The notes under the pieces were generated by a model that worked only from the letters and a program-made list of their open reading frames with translations, was not told where the DNA came from and searched no databases. A program made the translations under genes and the position numbers. Shown here piece by piece: positions 49,919 through 61,263 of a stretch of 64,000 bases of DNA. The DNA lies in the NCBI GenBank assembly GCA_021234155.1, contig JAJEKV010000046.1, positions 1,852,298-1,916,297 on the forward strand. Reading direction: 5' to 3'. Every line of letters begins with the position of its first letter. Positions within the stretch are counted from its first letter, which is position 1. The stretch is from Isoetes taiwanensis (Eukaryota; Streptophyta; Lycopodiopsida; Isoetales; Isoetaceae).

Positions 49919-51589
49919 GAGACTAGGGTATTGTCCAGAAGGCTTCTCTCCAACACAGAAAATACGACGACCCTACCTTACATGGCAAGAGAGGTTTTCA
50001 AAGAAAAAACGTTACAGTAAAAAAGCTGATGTCTTTAGTTATGCCAAAACCTGTTTCTATATTCTAACAGGAAAACCTCCCTCAACAACTAACCTTAGTG
50101 CTTGTCCTTCTAATATTCCTAGCTCTCTATGCAGTACCTTACACACATGCTCTGACGAAAATGCTGAGAATTGGCCGTCGTTTGCACAAATCTGCAGAGT
50201 CCTAAAGTTTAAAGAAGGCAGATGTAATTGCTGTCACTCCTCAAGTAGATGAAGCCTACAGCCAGTTCTTCCTTATAAGTCACTTGATTTATCTATGGAC
50301 ACATTATCTAAATTCCCAAATTTCTTTCACTGGTCTTCATGATGAAATGAGAAAACTCATGTTCAACTGCAATCAGCAGTGTTTATATTGGAATGTCTTG
50401 GTCCTGCATGCCAAACACAACAATTTAGCAACACTTAAGAACAAAATACCAGTGGCCCAGGGCCAAAGAGCGAAGTCCCATTAAGTGATGTTACTGCACT
50501 TCTGGTATGAATTTTACGCAGACTCGTGCTCCACAATTGGAGATGGGAATATGAAGGACGGGAATATGGAGTCCAATGTGAGTAACCTGCTATGTTTGCC
50601 ATCAACACATTCATTTCAAAAGGCATACAAACTAATACAAGGAGGTACGCTTAATTCGATCCCTTGAATTTCAATAGCTGGTAAAAAGACATGAGCAGTC
50701 GGAGTCAGAGATTAGAGAGGCTGAGTCTGGAAGTCCTATTCCTTTTTACAGATAGACATATGATCTTTTTGCATATCTTATGTCTGTACCTTGCATGATA
50801 TTATTATTAAGGTAAAAATTACTATTAAATATAATTTCTTTCTTTATAAACATTTTTACTTTCACAATGATCAAACTAAGCATTTGCTTACTAATATGCA
50901 GGTTAATTTGTGCTCTACGCATTTCAGTTGGAAAATTTGGTAGCAATTAGGTAAATTTCCAAAATTCTTATATCAATAAGATTTATGTTATGTTATAGTG
51001 CAGTATAAAGAATTGACACAATGTGCTGACAATAGTAAGTAACTATATATTGGGACCACAATGTCTGCAATAATGGCATAAAGAGATCAGGCTGTGAAGA
51101 AGTGCCTTTTGATAGGCTGTGAATCATCCTATTAAAGCGGATCACGAACTAGATAACATGAAATGGTTTGAATAAAGTAATTGGTTAACGTCGAAATAAA
51201 ACATAGAGAGATTGGCTTCTTAGCTACAAGACAGTTCTAGGGAAAGAAAAATGTTAGGGCGGTTAGGCGGAAGCGGCTAGGGCAGGCAACCGCCTCCCCT
51301 TCTTGCTGCTCCAAGCAACCGGATTATGGGGCAAATTGTTGCGGATGGCTGTGTTAGCAGGGCTTGGAACTGTTCCTCCTTCTCAAAAACAGTCATCAGA
51401 TCTGTTGGCTGCGTGTAACCATCCTCCTTTCTGGCGGCCTTAATCTGGGGTTTCAGGTAATCCATCCACTAACGTGGCATGTTCCTTTGGTATATACAAG
51501 CTATGAGACAGATATTTTCTTTCTTTGTTGTATGCCCACTATGTTTACTCCAGACACGCTGAAAGGGTAAGCCCAATAGATTAGGATAC
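49919..51589. other. Unassigned stretch
   Basis: No supportable gene. A small minus-strand frame at 51277-51465 (LKPQIKAARKEDGYTQPTDL) has no known family. Confidence 0.4.
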
Positions 51590-51960
51590 TGGCCTATAAA
51601 GCGAAGGGGATAGAAACTCCAGATTATGTAAAGAAGGCTTTGGATATGCAAATTCCAGCAGGGAATGTCATACATTCTTTTTGGGAAGAAAACCTTCCAA
51701 GTCCGTTTTTGCTTCTTTCCTTGCTAGCAGGAAGCATCAACAACATGGCAGAGTATGTACAAAAAATAGGTGATTTATTCTTCTTATTGACGCTGAGCAA
51801 TCACTTTTTTTTCTGCAAGTATTAAGGATGCAGAATACAATCCCGACAATGCAGCATTGACTGCTAGGGTACATGATACACTGCGAGATATGGGGCTCTT
51901 TTCTCTACAGTTTATGCGAGCTAGGGATGAAAAATGTTTCAAGTACTGCTATGCTTGGAA
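51590..51960 (+). other. Exon-like open stretch of unknown family
   Basis: A coherent + strand reading gives AYKAKGIETPDYVKKALDMQ, then FWEENLPSPFLLLSLLAGSI and NNMAEYVQKIG. After a short gap it gives AEYNPDNAALTARVHDTLRD. The text looks protein-like, but I do not recognise it. It may be a gene relic or part of a gene outside what I can read. Confidence 0.3.
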
Positions 51961-52792
51961 CTTTTTACATGGCTCAAGTACTGATACCTTGTAGCTCTTT
52001 AGACTAGGTTCTGATATGCCTGAGTCAAACTCAAGTACTAATAAGCTTGAGGGTAGTTGGAGTATACTTCAGCGCGCTTTTTGTTATCCTTTGCTTACAG
52101 GCTAAAAAATGGTTGCATAAGCTTTCAAGAAAAAAGGTTTATTATTCTGTTACTTGTACTTTCTCATCAGTTATTGATGTAGGGAAGTTGTTTGAGCATA
52201 TCATTTATCTGGCCAACAGGGCTTCATTGTGCTTATTCTTCCTATCTGATCTTGGAAGATCAAATGTTGTAACATCTTCTATATTAGAAAACCACCTTGC
52301 CTTAAAAAAAAAAAAAAGCCTTAGCTAGCCTTGACATCAGTCAACTAGCAAGACATCTGCCAAGGTCAATCCCTAAAGGCAGTATTATCATTCCATATCT
52401 AGACACATCTAGAATGGTACTTCCTTATCAAGACATCGGGTAAATAAATTTAACCCTTGAAGTTGAGACTCAACGAGTGTAAGACCAATGTACATACTCA
52501 AAAATTCTCAAAGAAATTCAAGCATCATGTCAATAAGCCTAAGCTCATAAGATGTAAAAACAAACAACCTATATCTCATAATTGGCATTCAATCAATGCA
52601 CATATTTAAAGGTCATGGAAGAGACTTAAGGAATCTGTCTATTCAGATGTAAGTATTTATTTAAGATATTAAGGCCATTAGACTAGCCAAGTCCATGTAT
52701 GACATTATCTTTTTGTTTCTTCATGTCAAGTCAGCACTTTCAGAAATTATAAGATTCCGCAGAATTGTTTTTACGATTGTATGTTTATATTA

Positions 52793-55186
52793 CAAGAAAT
52801 TTATCGCGGCGGCCAAGGCCGCCGCGAACATTTCTCTTCCCCAACTTATTTCTAGAAAGGCGGATTTGTATATCTTTGGAATGGTAGAGAAGATGTTCTT
52901 GAAATCCAGGACTTAATAGTGAAGAATTTGTGTGAGATCATTCCTATGTATTGACTTATATATGTCGAATTTGTGTGCACATGAATTTGAGTAAGGAACT
53001 TCAACTCGTGTTGTTGCCTCATGATTCATGCCCATAGGATAGTCGAGGGTGCAAACATGGGTTTTGTTCGAGCATGGTCTCTCAAGCCATTGTAATTGAT
53101 GGGGATGTAGTCACATATTTGAAAGTAGACCAATCGTATACAAAGGAATATTTGTGGGTATATCCACGTGGTTGGTCACTATTCATATTTAATCTATCAT
53201 TTTTAGCCCCCTCAAATTTTGTCCTAAAATAACGTATCAATAATCAACAGAACCATAGACCAATTGAATATATGGATAGCAAGAAAAATGCGACTTTGAT
53301 GAATGGCACGAAAAAAATGCAAACTTTGCCACTGGCATGGCAGGGTACACACCAAATTGCCAAAATAATTTAGTCTTGATACACCTTTTCCAATGGCATG
53401 GCAGAGTATGTACCTAATTGCCGAAACAATTTACTCCTTTATAAAATCTTTTTGGGCTAAGCAAGCAATGGTGTGAAAAACATACATGAAGAATGAATTC
53501 ACAAAAACCCTAATAGACACATGCCACATGGCAACAGGGTCTGTCAAACAATCCATACAACAGCATGTCTCCATTATCTTGCAAAGAACTAGGCTTCCAT
53601 CCAATCCAACCAGCTTACAATTAAAAACTAACAAAATCTGAAAACAATGCAATAAAAGGCAGTAAGGCAATATATTATTCTATGATGTTAATGCTGAAAC
53701 TACTACTCCGGTTGTGTTGTTGGAACACACAATGGACTGACAGGCAACATTGCATGTGCTTGAGCCATCGTTACAGTACAATCCACAAACTAATTACTTC
53801 CCTCCAAGCAGATGCAAAGGTGGATCAAAGTTCAATATTACAATTAAAGCCCAATTAAGTGACTATTTTTTGTGAATTCTGGCATCAAAAACAACTGCGT
53901 GAAGTGGCCATTGTTCTGCACTAATGCACGAATTGTTTAGTGCACAGCCACTTGCTATATCCATAGTCCCTTCCCTGTATGTGAACCATTATGAAATCAA
54001 TATGCTGCATGCACTCGTTTCATATCATCGGATAACGAAGCAATGCCATCGCCCTCAACATGCCTCGCAAAGAATGCAGACAAACGCCTTTTAGACCATA
54101 ATAGTTTTGAGTTTCATGACCATGTATGTACTAATATCCTGTCCATTTTCACGTTCTAAAACAAATCTTGGTTAAGATCTGGCAGAATGGTTGGAGAAGC
54201 TACCGGAGCACTCAAATGAGAAAAGCTAGAATAGTATGCATGTGAGAGAAATTAGGAATCTAAAGTGATAGATATAGGCTGCTCATGTTTTTTCCCGGGC
54301 ACATTATAATAATAGATTGATCAGGGATATAGCAGTCACAGGAGCATAAGTTGACTTCCCAGAAGCAAGGGATAGAAGGTTTGAAGATTGAAGCTTGGAT
54401 GACTTAAGCACCTATCGAATAAAATAGACAACTACATGCCATAGGGCAAGGAAAAGGACGAAAATATGTCTAATCTTTTGTTGGGGATGATAAATCTCAG
54501 TTAGATAACCTCAAATCGTTGAATGAAGGAAAAGAGACGGGCAGGCCGATCTTTGCACATGCAGGCACATATGGAGCATTCTGCGGCAAATGGGCAGCAA
54601 ACCACATGGAAACATTGCCTTCAAAAAATTAAAATTCTAAGGAAGGAAAGCAGACAGAGGAGGAGCTCGGATTAGCTTCACCAGGAGGTGCGGCCAAGCC
54701 CAAGATTAGCCTCTGATTTTTTTTTACAGTTTCTTTTCCCAGCACCAAGCCACCGTTACCTATTTTCGAATCATTCTCCGTGAGTGGTACATGAGTCGGG
54801 CGGATCCATCGCCTTTGCCGTAATCCAGAGCCGCCATCGTTAGTAGCGGCTTCGGCTACCTACGGGGTTCATCATGCCCGGTCAGCGATGGTAGCATCCC
54901 CATTTTAGAGGGTGCTCACCATAGCCGTCAGCTAAAGAAATTTAAAGGGGTACTAATCTCTCGTCAAACTTGGCGGCCCAAATATCCAGACCACTAGTAC
55001 CAAAGATCGAGTTTGATCCGCCATAGCCGAAAGCAGAGCGCCAGAAATAGAAAGCACCTAAAAACAGGGAAAGGCCTTGCAAGAATATTGGGTCACTGTA
55101 TTCTTCACACGTGTCTCTTCCAGGTTTTTTTTCCATAAAAGAAAATAGGAAAAAGCAAAAAAGGAACATGCTTTAGATAGGAGTGA
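52793..55186 (-). mobile_element. Helitron-like non-autonomous insertion with known empty site
   Basis: The right repeat gives the empty site (TATATTAAAGCCTC at 61721-61734). The insert, read on the minus strand, starts TCACTCCTATC and ends in a 10-bp stem hairpin, then ATAAATTT and CTTG. No target duplication is generated. A 5' TC, a GC-rich hairpin 12 nt from the 3' end and no duplication are the marks of Helitrons, but the end is CTTG, not CTRR, and the host junction is T/T. It holds no recognised gene over 2,394 bp. Confidence 0.72.
52805..52826 (-). other. Terminal hairpin of the Helitron-like insert
   Basis: CGCGGCGGCC AA GGCCGCCGCG is a perfect 10-bp stem with a 2-base loop, in AT-rich surroundings. 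It lies 12 nt from the insert end. Confidence 0.9.
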
Positions 55187-55537
55187 AAGCCTCAAACCAA
55201 GTAATGACCAAATACGTACATGGAAAAATCTGTGAGTAGAAGTTTTAAACTAGACAAACCGTTTGGCAAGCCTATACTCCAATAAAGATTTCAAATAAGA
55301 AGTGATTTAAGTGACATAATAAGTTTCAGCTGTAAACATTTAGAATTATACAGCAGCTCAAGTTCATATCAGCAGGGTTTATATAAAACAAGAAGTCATA
55401 GATTCATAACAAAGCACATGGCAAATGTTTGGCAAAACAGCCATAGTCGACAATTAAATCCAAGTGGCCTATACCATTTAGGTAACAAAAGCACAGTATT
55501 CCAGAGATTTAAACTAAAAACTGAGTATAATAAACAA

Positions 55538-55573
55538 TAGAATAGAATAGAATAGAATAGTTTTTTTTACAGT
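55538..55573 (-). mobile_element. Tail-only LINE-type insertion, (AATAG)n
   Basis: A 35-bp segment of AATAG repeats plus an oligo-T run is present in the left repeat and absent from the same place in the right repeat (about 62076). It is the reverse complement of the (TTCTA)n tail of the LINE family and may be an extreme 5' truncation. Confidence 0.55.
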
Positions 55574-56238
55574 GGCATAGTATGAGGTGCCTTGTCGCTC
55601 AGATATGTAAGTTATAAGCTAGAAAATAGGCACTGTGACTTCCCTGATATGTAGTGCTAGGAAATACAAAATCAAGTAGTTCTTCAACCAGCGACTCATC
55701 ATTGTGATCCAAGTCCTATCTTCAGCATATCCAATAAAATAGACAAAGGGAAAACAAAGGGAAGAGAAGCTTGGTACCTGCAGCCAACCAATACTATATT
55801 AGCATGAGAATGGTAATATAGCAAGGGCCAGAAGGTACAATTGGCTTCTCGGTTTATCACCGGTCACCATTTGTATCCCCTTTGCCCATTAGATATAAGA
55901 AATAAGAAGAAAGGACAGTAAAATGAATAATAAAATCCAAATGGTGAGTGATCAGAAGTACAAGTAGCACAAACAACATATATGAAGCTTAAATATGTAG
56001 AAATCAAGTGAATAGCTTTTAAGCCATTTAACCAGAGGTCATAGCTCATTCTTGTTGTTATAAAAGCATGTATCAGACTGAAAACTACGCTCCCTTTTAA
56101 ATATTCTCTGTAAATTAGAAATAGAAGTATCATCTGCTCTATCACGTCCATGAAGCATAAGGGTTTTATTTTAATCATATAGACATGACAGGGAGCTTAA
56201 AGTCCTGCCTAAGAGCAATCAAATACTTAATCAGACCT

Positions 56239-56826
56239 GATTATCGTCTGCATCATCTACAAAGTCCTCATCTTGTGTTTCAGGAACATAGCTAGTAGAA
56301 GAATAAAAGCCCTACTTGTTGCCTTTGTGGATTTGCCTAGCATTTCCACTGACATTCTTGTAAGCCTCAGCATCAATTGTGTCACTAAGCGCTCGTTTTT
56401 GTGCCATGATTTCTTTGCTCAGCTGAGTGTCTAAGCTTAGATCATCAGATAGGTATCCATGGTTTTCTAAAGCCCGCCGTTTCTTCTTCCTCCCTAAACG
56501 ACATTCAACCTCGAAAGCCGCGAGGGCTGCCTTCGAATAGTCGCTTGAATCAAACATGGCATTTAAGCCTGGACCGTTTCGACAAGAGTTAACGGGCGAG
56601 AGAGTCAAGAAATCTAAACTTTGCAGGTCATATGTATTCTGGCATACACCACCGAAAATCTAATATCTGACTTGTGTAGAATCAGACTTACCTAAGAACT
56701 TGTGCCGCAACTAAGAAATCCGGCCAGCTGTGGTTTTGGGTTAGGTATCGATGCCTTTGTAATAAATTTGCCTTGCCTTTTGCGCCCATTAGGTCGCCTT
56801 CCTTAATCATAGCATATCTTGCTCAA
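56239..56826 (-). pseudogene. Exons 1-2 of the element's 5' gene, left copy
   Basis: Exon 1 starts at an ATG near 56826 (GDLMGAKGKANLL ... YLTQNHSWPDF) and ends at a GTAAGT donor. Exon 2 follows a TGCAAAG acceptor in phase (SLDFLTLSPVNSCRNGPG). It continues to ENHGYLSDDLSLDTQLSKEI and KNVSGNARQIHKGNK, where a TAG at about 56312 stops it. In the right copy the same codon is CAG (Gln). This copy is thus in frame across exons 1-2 but truncated. Confidence 0.65.
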
Positions 56827-57110
56827 AAAAATTTAAACTTCAAAGGGTTTAAACCTTATATATGTTACCAAGGGTATATAGAGACCCAAGTTAGGAAGTA
56901 GAGAACGTTAGTACGTAGGAAAATTTTAAATGCAAGTGGACAGACTATTGGCTGATGGTAGTAAGTTTGTAGAAACTACAAAATACCCTATCCTCATAGG
57001 TTTGTCTATTATTCAATTCCAGTTAAATGTAGATAGACATGACAAAAAATAGAGAGTATGGTATAAGGCATGACCATACCATATGTTAATCTAATTAAAG
57101 ATAAAAAAAA

Positions 57111-57218
57111 CCCTACCTCCACCCGTGGTGTAGGTAAAGCCCCTGTTGTTAAAAACAGCTGCAGAAGACTTGGGGGGGTAGACCCCCACTTTGCAGCAGG
57201 GGCCTATCCCACACCATA
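57111..57218 (-). other. Cluster of strong hairpins after the RT stop
   Basis: An outer stem pairs GGTGTGGGATAGGCCCCTG with CAGGGGCTTTACCTACACC (minus strand). Inside are GGGGGTCTACCCCC, CTGC/GCAG and CTGTTTTTAACAACAG hairpins, and outside is a CCTAC..CCAC/GTGG.GTAGG hairpin. It lies between the RT stop (57275) and the left repeat, so it would be in the 3' untranslated part of the element RNA. It may be a template-recognition structure, or an unrelated foldback insertion. Confidence 0.6.
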
Positions 57219-57274
57219 TTTGAACTAAGTTTCTACCCAATCTAAACGAAATAAATGGAGAACAGAAATTACCT

Positions 57275-59362
57275 TTAAAGTTTGGTTGCTAGTTCATGAA
57301 TCAGTATGCTGGTGTCGTACTTTAGACCAGGGAACGAGCTGTGTTGGATGTATCCGACAATTCTCCTTTTCAATCCATATCGGTCAAAGCCATTGTTAAT
57401 GAAATTTTGTGTCAATTCAATGATATCAGTAGATGCCCCAATAGGGCACGTATTGACATACATGTAGGGAAGAATTTGTGACAAAATTACATTTCTAGCT
57501 TGATGATAAGGCCTGCAGCTATCAGCGTGTACAAATTTTAGAGCCTTGAACGGTAGTTTCTCTCTCTTGTCATATCTAATGGTTCTATAAACTCCACTAG
57601 ATTTGCATGCAATCTCAATTGATAGGTTAAGAAAATTAGCTTTGTATCCATGTGGGGAACCTGAATTATCATGGTCTGCCATAATTGTTTCCTCCTTAAT
57701 ACCCAAACTGTCCAAATCATAGACTTTAATATCATCATTGTCAAGTACCTGAAGAAACTGTCTAATAATGGGGCAGTTGACAACCAGTAAATCATCCATA
57801 TATCTGAATGCTGACTTAAACATGTTGAGCTCCTCATATCTTCCTTGTGCAGCCAATTTTTTAACAAACACCATCTCAAACCAGGCCAGATAAAGATTGC
57901 ACCAGCAGGGGCTGCAGGAGAACCCCATTGGAATCCCACGTACTTGTAGCCATACTTTGTTACCCATTGCTATGTAGCAGTTGGAAAGTAACCATTGATT
58001 AATCTTGGTAAATCTAAGCTGATCCATTTTGAACCAACACTTACCTTTGGGTTCAGCTTTGAACCATTTAGTTGTATACGTGCCATCCCAAGCTAATTTA
58101 AACCATAGTTCATTAGAACGATGTTTAGACTTCATAAATTTCCAAGCAGCAGCTATAACTAATTCTATAATGTGACATATTCCATTCGGGCCTTCAAGAG
58201 GAATATTTTCATAACACCTCGTGATATCGGCAACAAACAAATCATGTATTTTGGCTGGAAGATTGATGATAACATCATAGACTGATCCAACGACCCAGCT
58301 TGAATTTACTTTATTAGGTGCAAAAGTTCTCTCCTTAGCACAAAGCATATTTGCAATTTCAGGCCACATCTTTAATATATCATTAAGTCCTGCAGTAATG
58401 ATTAGTGCCAGCTCAGTATAAGAGGTATGGTGAGCGTTGGTGATCCACCTATAATCCTTCTTGTGCGCTTTAAAAATGCCCAAGAGGTAAGGAAGTCTAT
58501 CAAATTCAGGGGTTATATTATTTACTAGATTCAGCATTTCAGTTTTGGCTTTATCTTTAATCTCCTCTTGGGAACCCTGAATGTTTTGAAAATCAGCGCT
58601 GTTTAATCTCTCAAGTGCTTTTTCTCTGATGTGTCTAGGACAAATGAAGGATGGGTTATTTGTGGCTTTGTCGACTCCAGATATATAGAGATTTCTAGTC
58701 AACCATTCCAGGTTTTTGGTTACTAGAGGATCATTGAATGCAAACTTTTTTTGCCTCTGCAACTGTATGGCTTCTTTGATGTTACTAGAAGCTTCCATCC
58801 ATACTCTGGCTTTGAAGCTCAGTTTTTCTTCATCTGATATATCAGGGGCAGCATATTGATGTAAATAAAAAAAAGTGTCACAAGTGCAATCAATTTCCTT
58901 TTTAAATTCTCTCCAATCAAGAGCCCTATCTGGAATATGATTGAGTCCCTTCTGAAACAGACCTCTAAGTAATTTATTTCTGATAATCCCAGTGCTAGTA
59001 GTCCTGATGTGTCCAATGTCATTATCAAGAAATGATTTTAAATTGGGGTTACTACAGGGGCAAGTGACTTCAGAGTCATTTGCAAAGGTGTGAAATGGCT
59101 TATACGAGATATCTCTCAAACTTTCAGTATATTTCCAACCCATCATGGTGTTATCCATTAGGGTCTGTCCAAGATCTCCAAAGCACTCCACTGAGATCTT
59201 AAGAAAGATTTGAGGTAAACAGATTTTATCTTGTACTTTAGACAAGAATGTACAGTGAATGATTTTCTTCTTGTTTTTCAGCCTTGTTTCATCTATATGA
59301 AATCTCCCTTGGCAGTCTTTAGACATGGTCTTAACAATCTGGAATGTAACAAAATATATCAC
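57275..59362 (-). CDS. Penelope-like reverse transcriptase, 695 codons
   Basis: The ORF is uninterrupted. N-terminal residues 101-145 carry CPCSN ... IGHIRTTSTGIIRNKLLRGL and KGLNHIPD, the conserved N-terminal block of this RT class. FKAHKKDYRWI (298-307) precedes the palm. Motif A is FVADITRCYENIPL (Asp 379), motif B is QVRGIPMGFSCSP (473-485), and motif C is FRYMDDLLVV (Asp 523 and 524). The thumb has FVHADSCRPYHQARNVILSQ (610-629) and a GFDRYGLKRR end, typical of Penelope-like RTs. There is no GIY-YIG endonuclease, so it resembles endonuclease-lacking members. The likely internal start is ATG 13 codons in, after a TTACATTCCAG acceptor-like site. It would copy the element RNA; nuclear action is expected for the class. 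Confidence 0.85.
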   Translation of the reverse strand: MIYFVTFQIVKTMSKDCQGRFHIDETRLKNKKKIIHCTFLSKVQDKICLPQIFLKISVECFGDLGQTLMDNTMMGWKYTESLRDISYKPFHTFANDSEVTCPCSNPNLKSFLDNDIGHIRTTSTGIIRNKLLRGLFQKGLNHIPDRALDWREFKKEIDCTCDTFFYLHQYAAPDISDEEKLSFKARVWMEASSNIKEAIQLQRQKKFAFNDPLVTKNLEWLTRNLYISGVDKATNNPSFICPRHIREKALERLNSADFQNIQGSQEEIKDKAKTEMLNLVNNITPEFDRLPYLLGIFKAHKKDYRWITNAHHTSYTELALIITAGLNDILKMWPEIANMLCAKERTFAPNKVNSSWVVGSVYDVIINLPAKIHDLFVADITRCYENIPLEGPNGICHIIELVIAAAWKFMKSKHRSNELWFKLAWDGTYTTKWFKAEPKGKCWFKMDQLRFTKINQWLLSNCYIAMGNKVWLQVRGIPMGFSCSPCWCNLYLAWFEMVFVKKLAAQGRYEELNMFKSAFRYMDDLLVVNCPIIRQFLQVLDNDDIKVYDLDSLGIKEETIMADHDNSGSPHGYKANFLNLSIEIACKSSGVYRTIRYDKREKLPFKALKFVHADSCRPYHQARNVILSQILPYMYVNTCPIGASTDIIELTQNFINNGFDRYGLKRRIVGYIQHSSFPGLKYDTSILIHELATKL

Positions 59363-59561
59363 AGATTAATTAATTAGAACAAAAATCTAAACTACATTGG
59401 ACATGCCTATAGAAGGCCTTAGAGGTAGTAAGAGCCGAGTGGCAAAAGGCTACTATGCGCCCATGTATTTACTTGTAAAATCATAACACCATGAAAAAGC
59501 TAAATAAATCAGATGTAATCATTTCTGTACTTTTAGTAAAAAAGAAGTGCATACCTTGGAA

Positions 59562-61175
59562 TTAACCTGGGAACTTCAGATTTTGCACGGTATTGTCTTT
59601 TTCTCCACGAGTCATTTCTGGTTTGTCTTTGGTAACAGAGTGTCCAACTTGGGAACTGAGACATTCGATCGAAATACTATCAGAAACAGTAGGAACTTCT
59701 TTAGTAGGGGTCTTGGTGATACGTGGAGGCTTAGTAATTCTGCTATGTGAGCTAGAAGAAGGACTGGCCACATTCTTTCTAGAAAACCTGCTGTTACTAT
59801 TGCTGGCAGAATTATCATTGTCTTTCAAGAAATTGATAGGTTTTATCGTCTTCTCGCATATATCCACCATTTTGCACTTTGGTTTACCAATTTTCAGGTC
59901 TGACCATGGGTCAGCAGCTAACTTCATGGTCATGTCAATGAGTGTATCCCTTACCTCCAGATAAGATAGGAACGCCATGATGCTGGTTTTAAGCTCAGTT
60001 CTCAGGAACTTTCTAAACACAACCATTTGTCCAGCTGTGGACATATTAGGATAGACTAGGTCCAGGTTATTGAATATGAACCAAACTGCGTGGTCGAGCC
60101 ACGTCATGTTATCTCTGCATGAGTCACTCTTTTTGTTCTCCCTGTCCTCGCACATGCATTTGATGAATGGGCAGGATGTCCTCCATATTCTTTTCAAGTA
60201 AAAATCGTCTCTTTCCATTTTGGGGTAGGCCATATGTCCCTTCTGGCTGACATACATAAATGAGCTCTTGTTGCATTTCTTATCAAAGAACCTAGTGTCA
60301 ATGCTAAGTTTGATCTCCTCCTTTGTGACAAGTTTTTCCATTTTCTTTGCAGCCATGCTGGCAGCCTTGATTTGGTCAGGTGTGATGCAGCCCAGGACAA
60401 TCCAAGCCTCTTTACTAATAGGGGCAAGTGCCCCAAAATTCTTAGTTCTCCAGATGCCATTGTTGCATAGAATAGCTTGATTTTCTACTAGTCTTTCAGG
60501 AATAACTGGAAATTTAAGGCAGTTGTGTAGGTTGAACTCGAAGTCATCTTCTATGCTGATACAATTATCCATGTCTTGTCCTCCAAGTGTGATCTTATCC
60601 TGCTCTGAAAGTAAAGCCTCACCAAAAGGGTCATCTTCCTCTATGTTGCCATCAGAGAAAATATTGGATCTACCCTTTCTGTTTTTTCCTTTGGGTTTAC
60701 CTATTTTGTTTGCCTTTTCCAGGGCTTTCAGTCCAATCTCAAATATAAGTTTTTGTTCATCTTCAGTACTGGTCCATTTGAAGATCAGATCAGGGAGGCC
60801 ATCATAAGCCTCTGTCATGGTGAGTTCGATATTATCCCAGTCACTGCCTGCCTTATTGATTTTCTGTAATAGCAGCACCCACCCACTAAAGCCCAGATGT
60901 GAGACAAGGGAATAAACAGGTGGCACTCTAGCTGATTCCCTTTGTATAATAAACTCATGTGCTTTCACATCCCGGATGCAGCACATGATTGTTTGAATAG
61001 CATAGCTTGGGCATTCGATTTTGAGACTACTATAGCCGAGATCCAGCAACTCTTTCTTCCACTTTGGAACAATAATTTCCCTGTCATAGTTAGGTGTATC
61101 TCTGTCCTGAATTAAATAAACTTCACAGTGTGAGCACATGCATAGGAAATTAACCAAAAATGTAGCTCTAAACAC
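59562..61175 (-). CDS. ORF1 of the Penelope-like element, unknown family, 537 codons
   Basis: Uninterrupted and unrecognised. It has KKELLDLGYSSLKIECPSYA, a basic stretch GKPKGKNRKGRSN, acidic DGNIEEDDPFGEALL, and a cysteine cluster CPFIKCMCEDRENKKSDSC that could bind zinc. The C-terminus is Ser/Thr/Pro/Lys rich. The first 23 codons (MFRATFLVNFLCMCSHCEVY..) look like intron: a strong acceptor, TTTATTTAATTCAG, precedes GACAGAGATACACC at 61106, and exon 2 of the upstream gene (ending CAG at 62727) joins it in phase 0. The mature ORF1 may therefore be about 620 aa with an N-terminus from the repeat. It ends 200 bp before the RT ORF. A nucleic-acid-binding or coat-like role is inference only. Confidence 0.7.
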   Translation of the reverse strand: MFRATFLVNFLCMCSHCEVYLIQDRDTPNYDREIIVPKWKKELLDLGYSSLKIECPSYAIQTIMCCIRDVKAHEFIIQRESARVPPVYSLVSHLGFSGWVLLLQKINKAGSDWDNIELTMTEAYDGLPDLIFKWTSTEDEQKLIFEIGLKALEKANKIGKPKGKNRKGRSNIFSDGNIEEDDPFGEALLSEQDKITLGGQDMDNCISIEDDFEFNLHNCLKFPVIPERLVENQAILCNNGIWRTKNFGALAPISKEAWIVLGCITPDQIKAASMAAKKMEKLVTKEEIKLSIDTRFFDKKCNKSSFMYVSQKGHMAYPKMERDDFYLKRIWRTSCPFIKCMCEDRENKKSDSCRDNMTWLDHAVWFIFNNLDLVYPNMSTAGQMVVFRKFLRTELKTSIMAFLSYLEVRDTLIDMTMKLAADPWSDLKIGKPKCKMVDICEKTIKPINFLKDNDNSASNSNSRFSRKNVASPSSSSHSRITKPPRITKTPTKEVPTVSDSISIECLSSQVGHSVTKDKPEMTRGEKDNTVQNLKFPG

Positions 61176-61263
61176 TTCAGACTAAGGAGAAGACTTATTT
61201 ACTTGAGCCTAGGAAAGAAGCATCACTGGTATGACCAATGAAATGAAGTGTCTAAAAAAACCC

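Larger units (their letters stand above)
52317..57110 (-). repeat. Left long direct repeat (pseudo-LTR)
   Basis: About 2,400 bp once the insertion 52793-55186 is removed. It is very similar to 61264-63622 from AGCCTTAGCTAGCCTTGACA to AATTAAAGATAAAAAAAA. It contains diverged exons 1 and 2 of the element's 5' gene and most of intron 2. Relative to the right copy it has a TAG in exon 2 and a 35-bp (AATAG)n insertion at about 55538. Confidence 0.9.

Noticed and set aside
59593-60807. Plus-strand open frames across ORF1 (59593-59964, 60523-60807)
   Set aside because: They are antisense shadows of ORF1 with no independent motif.
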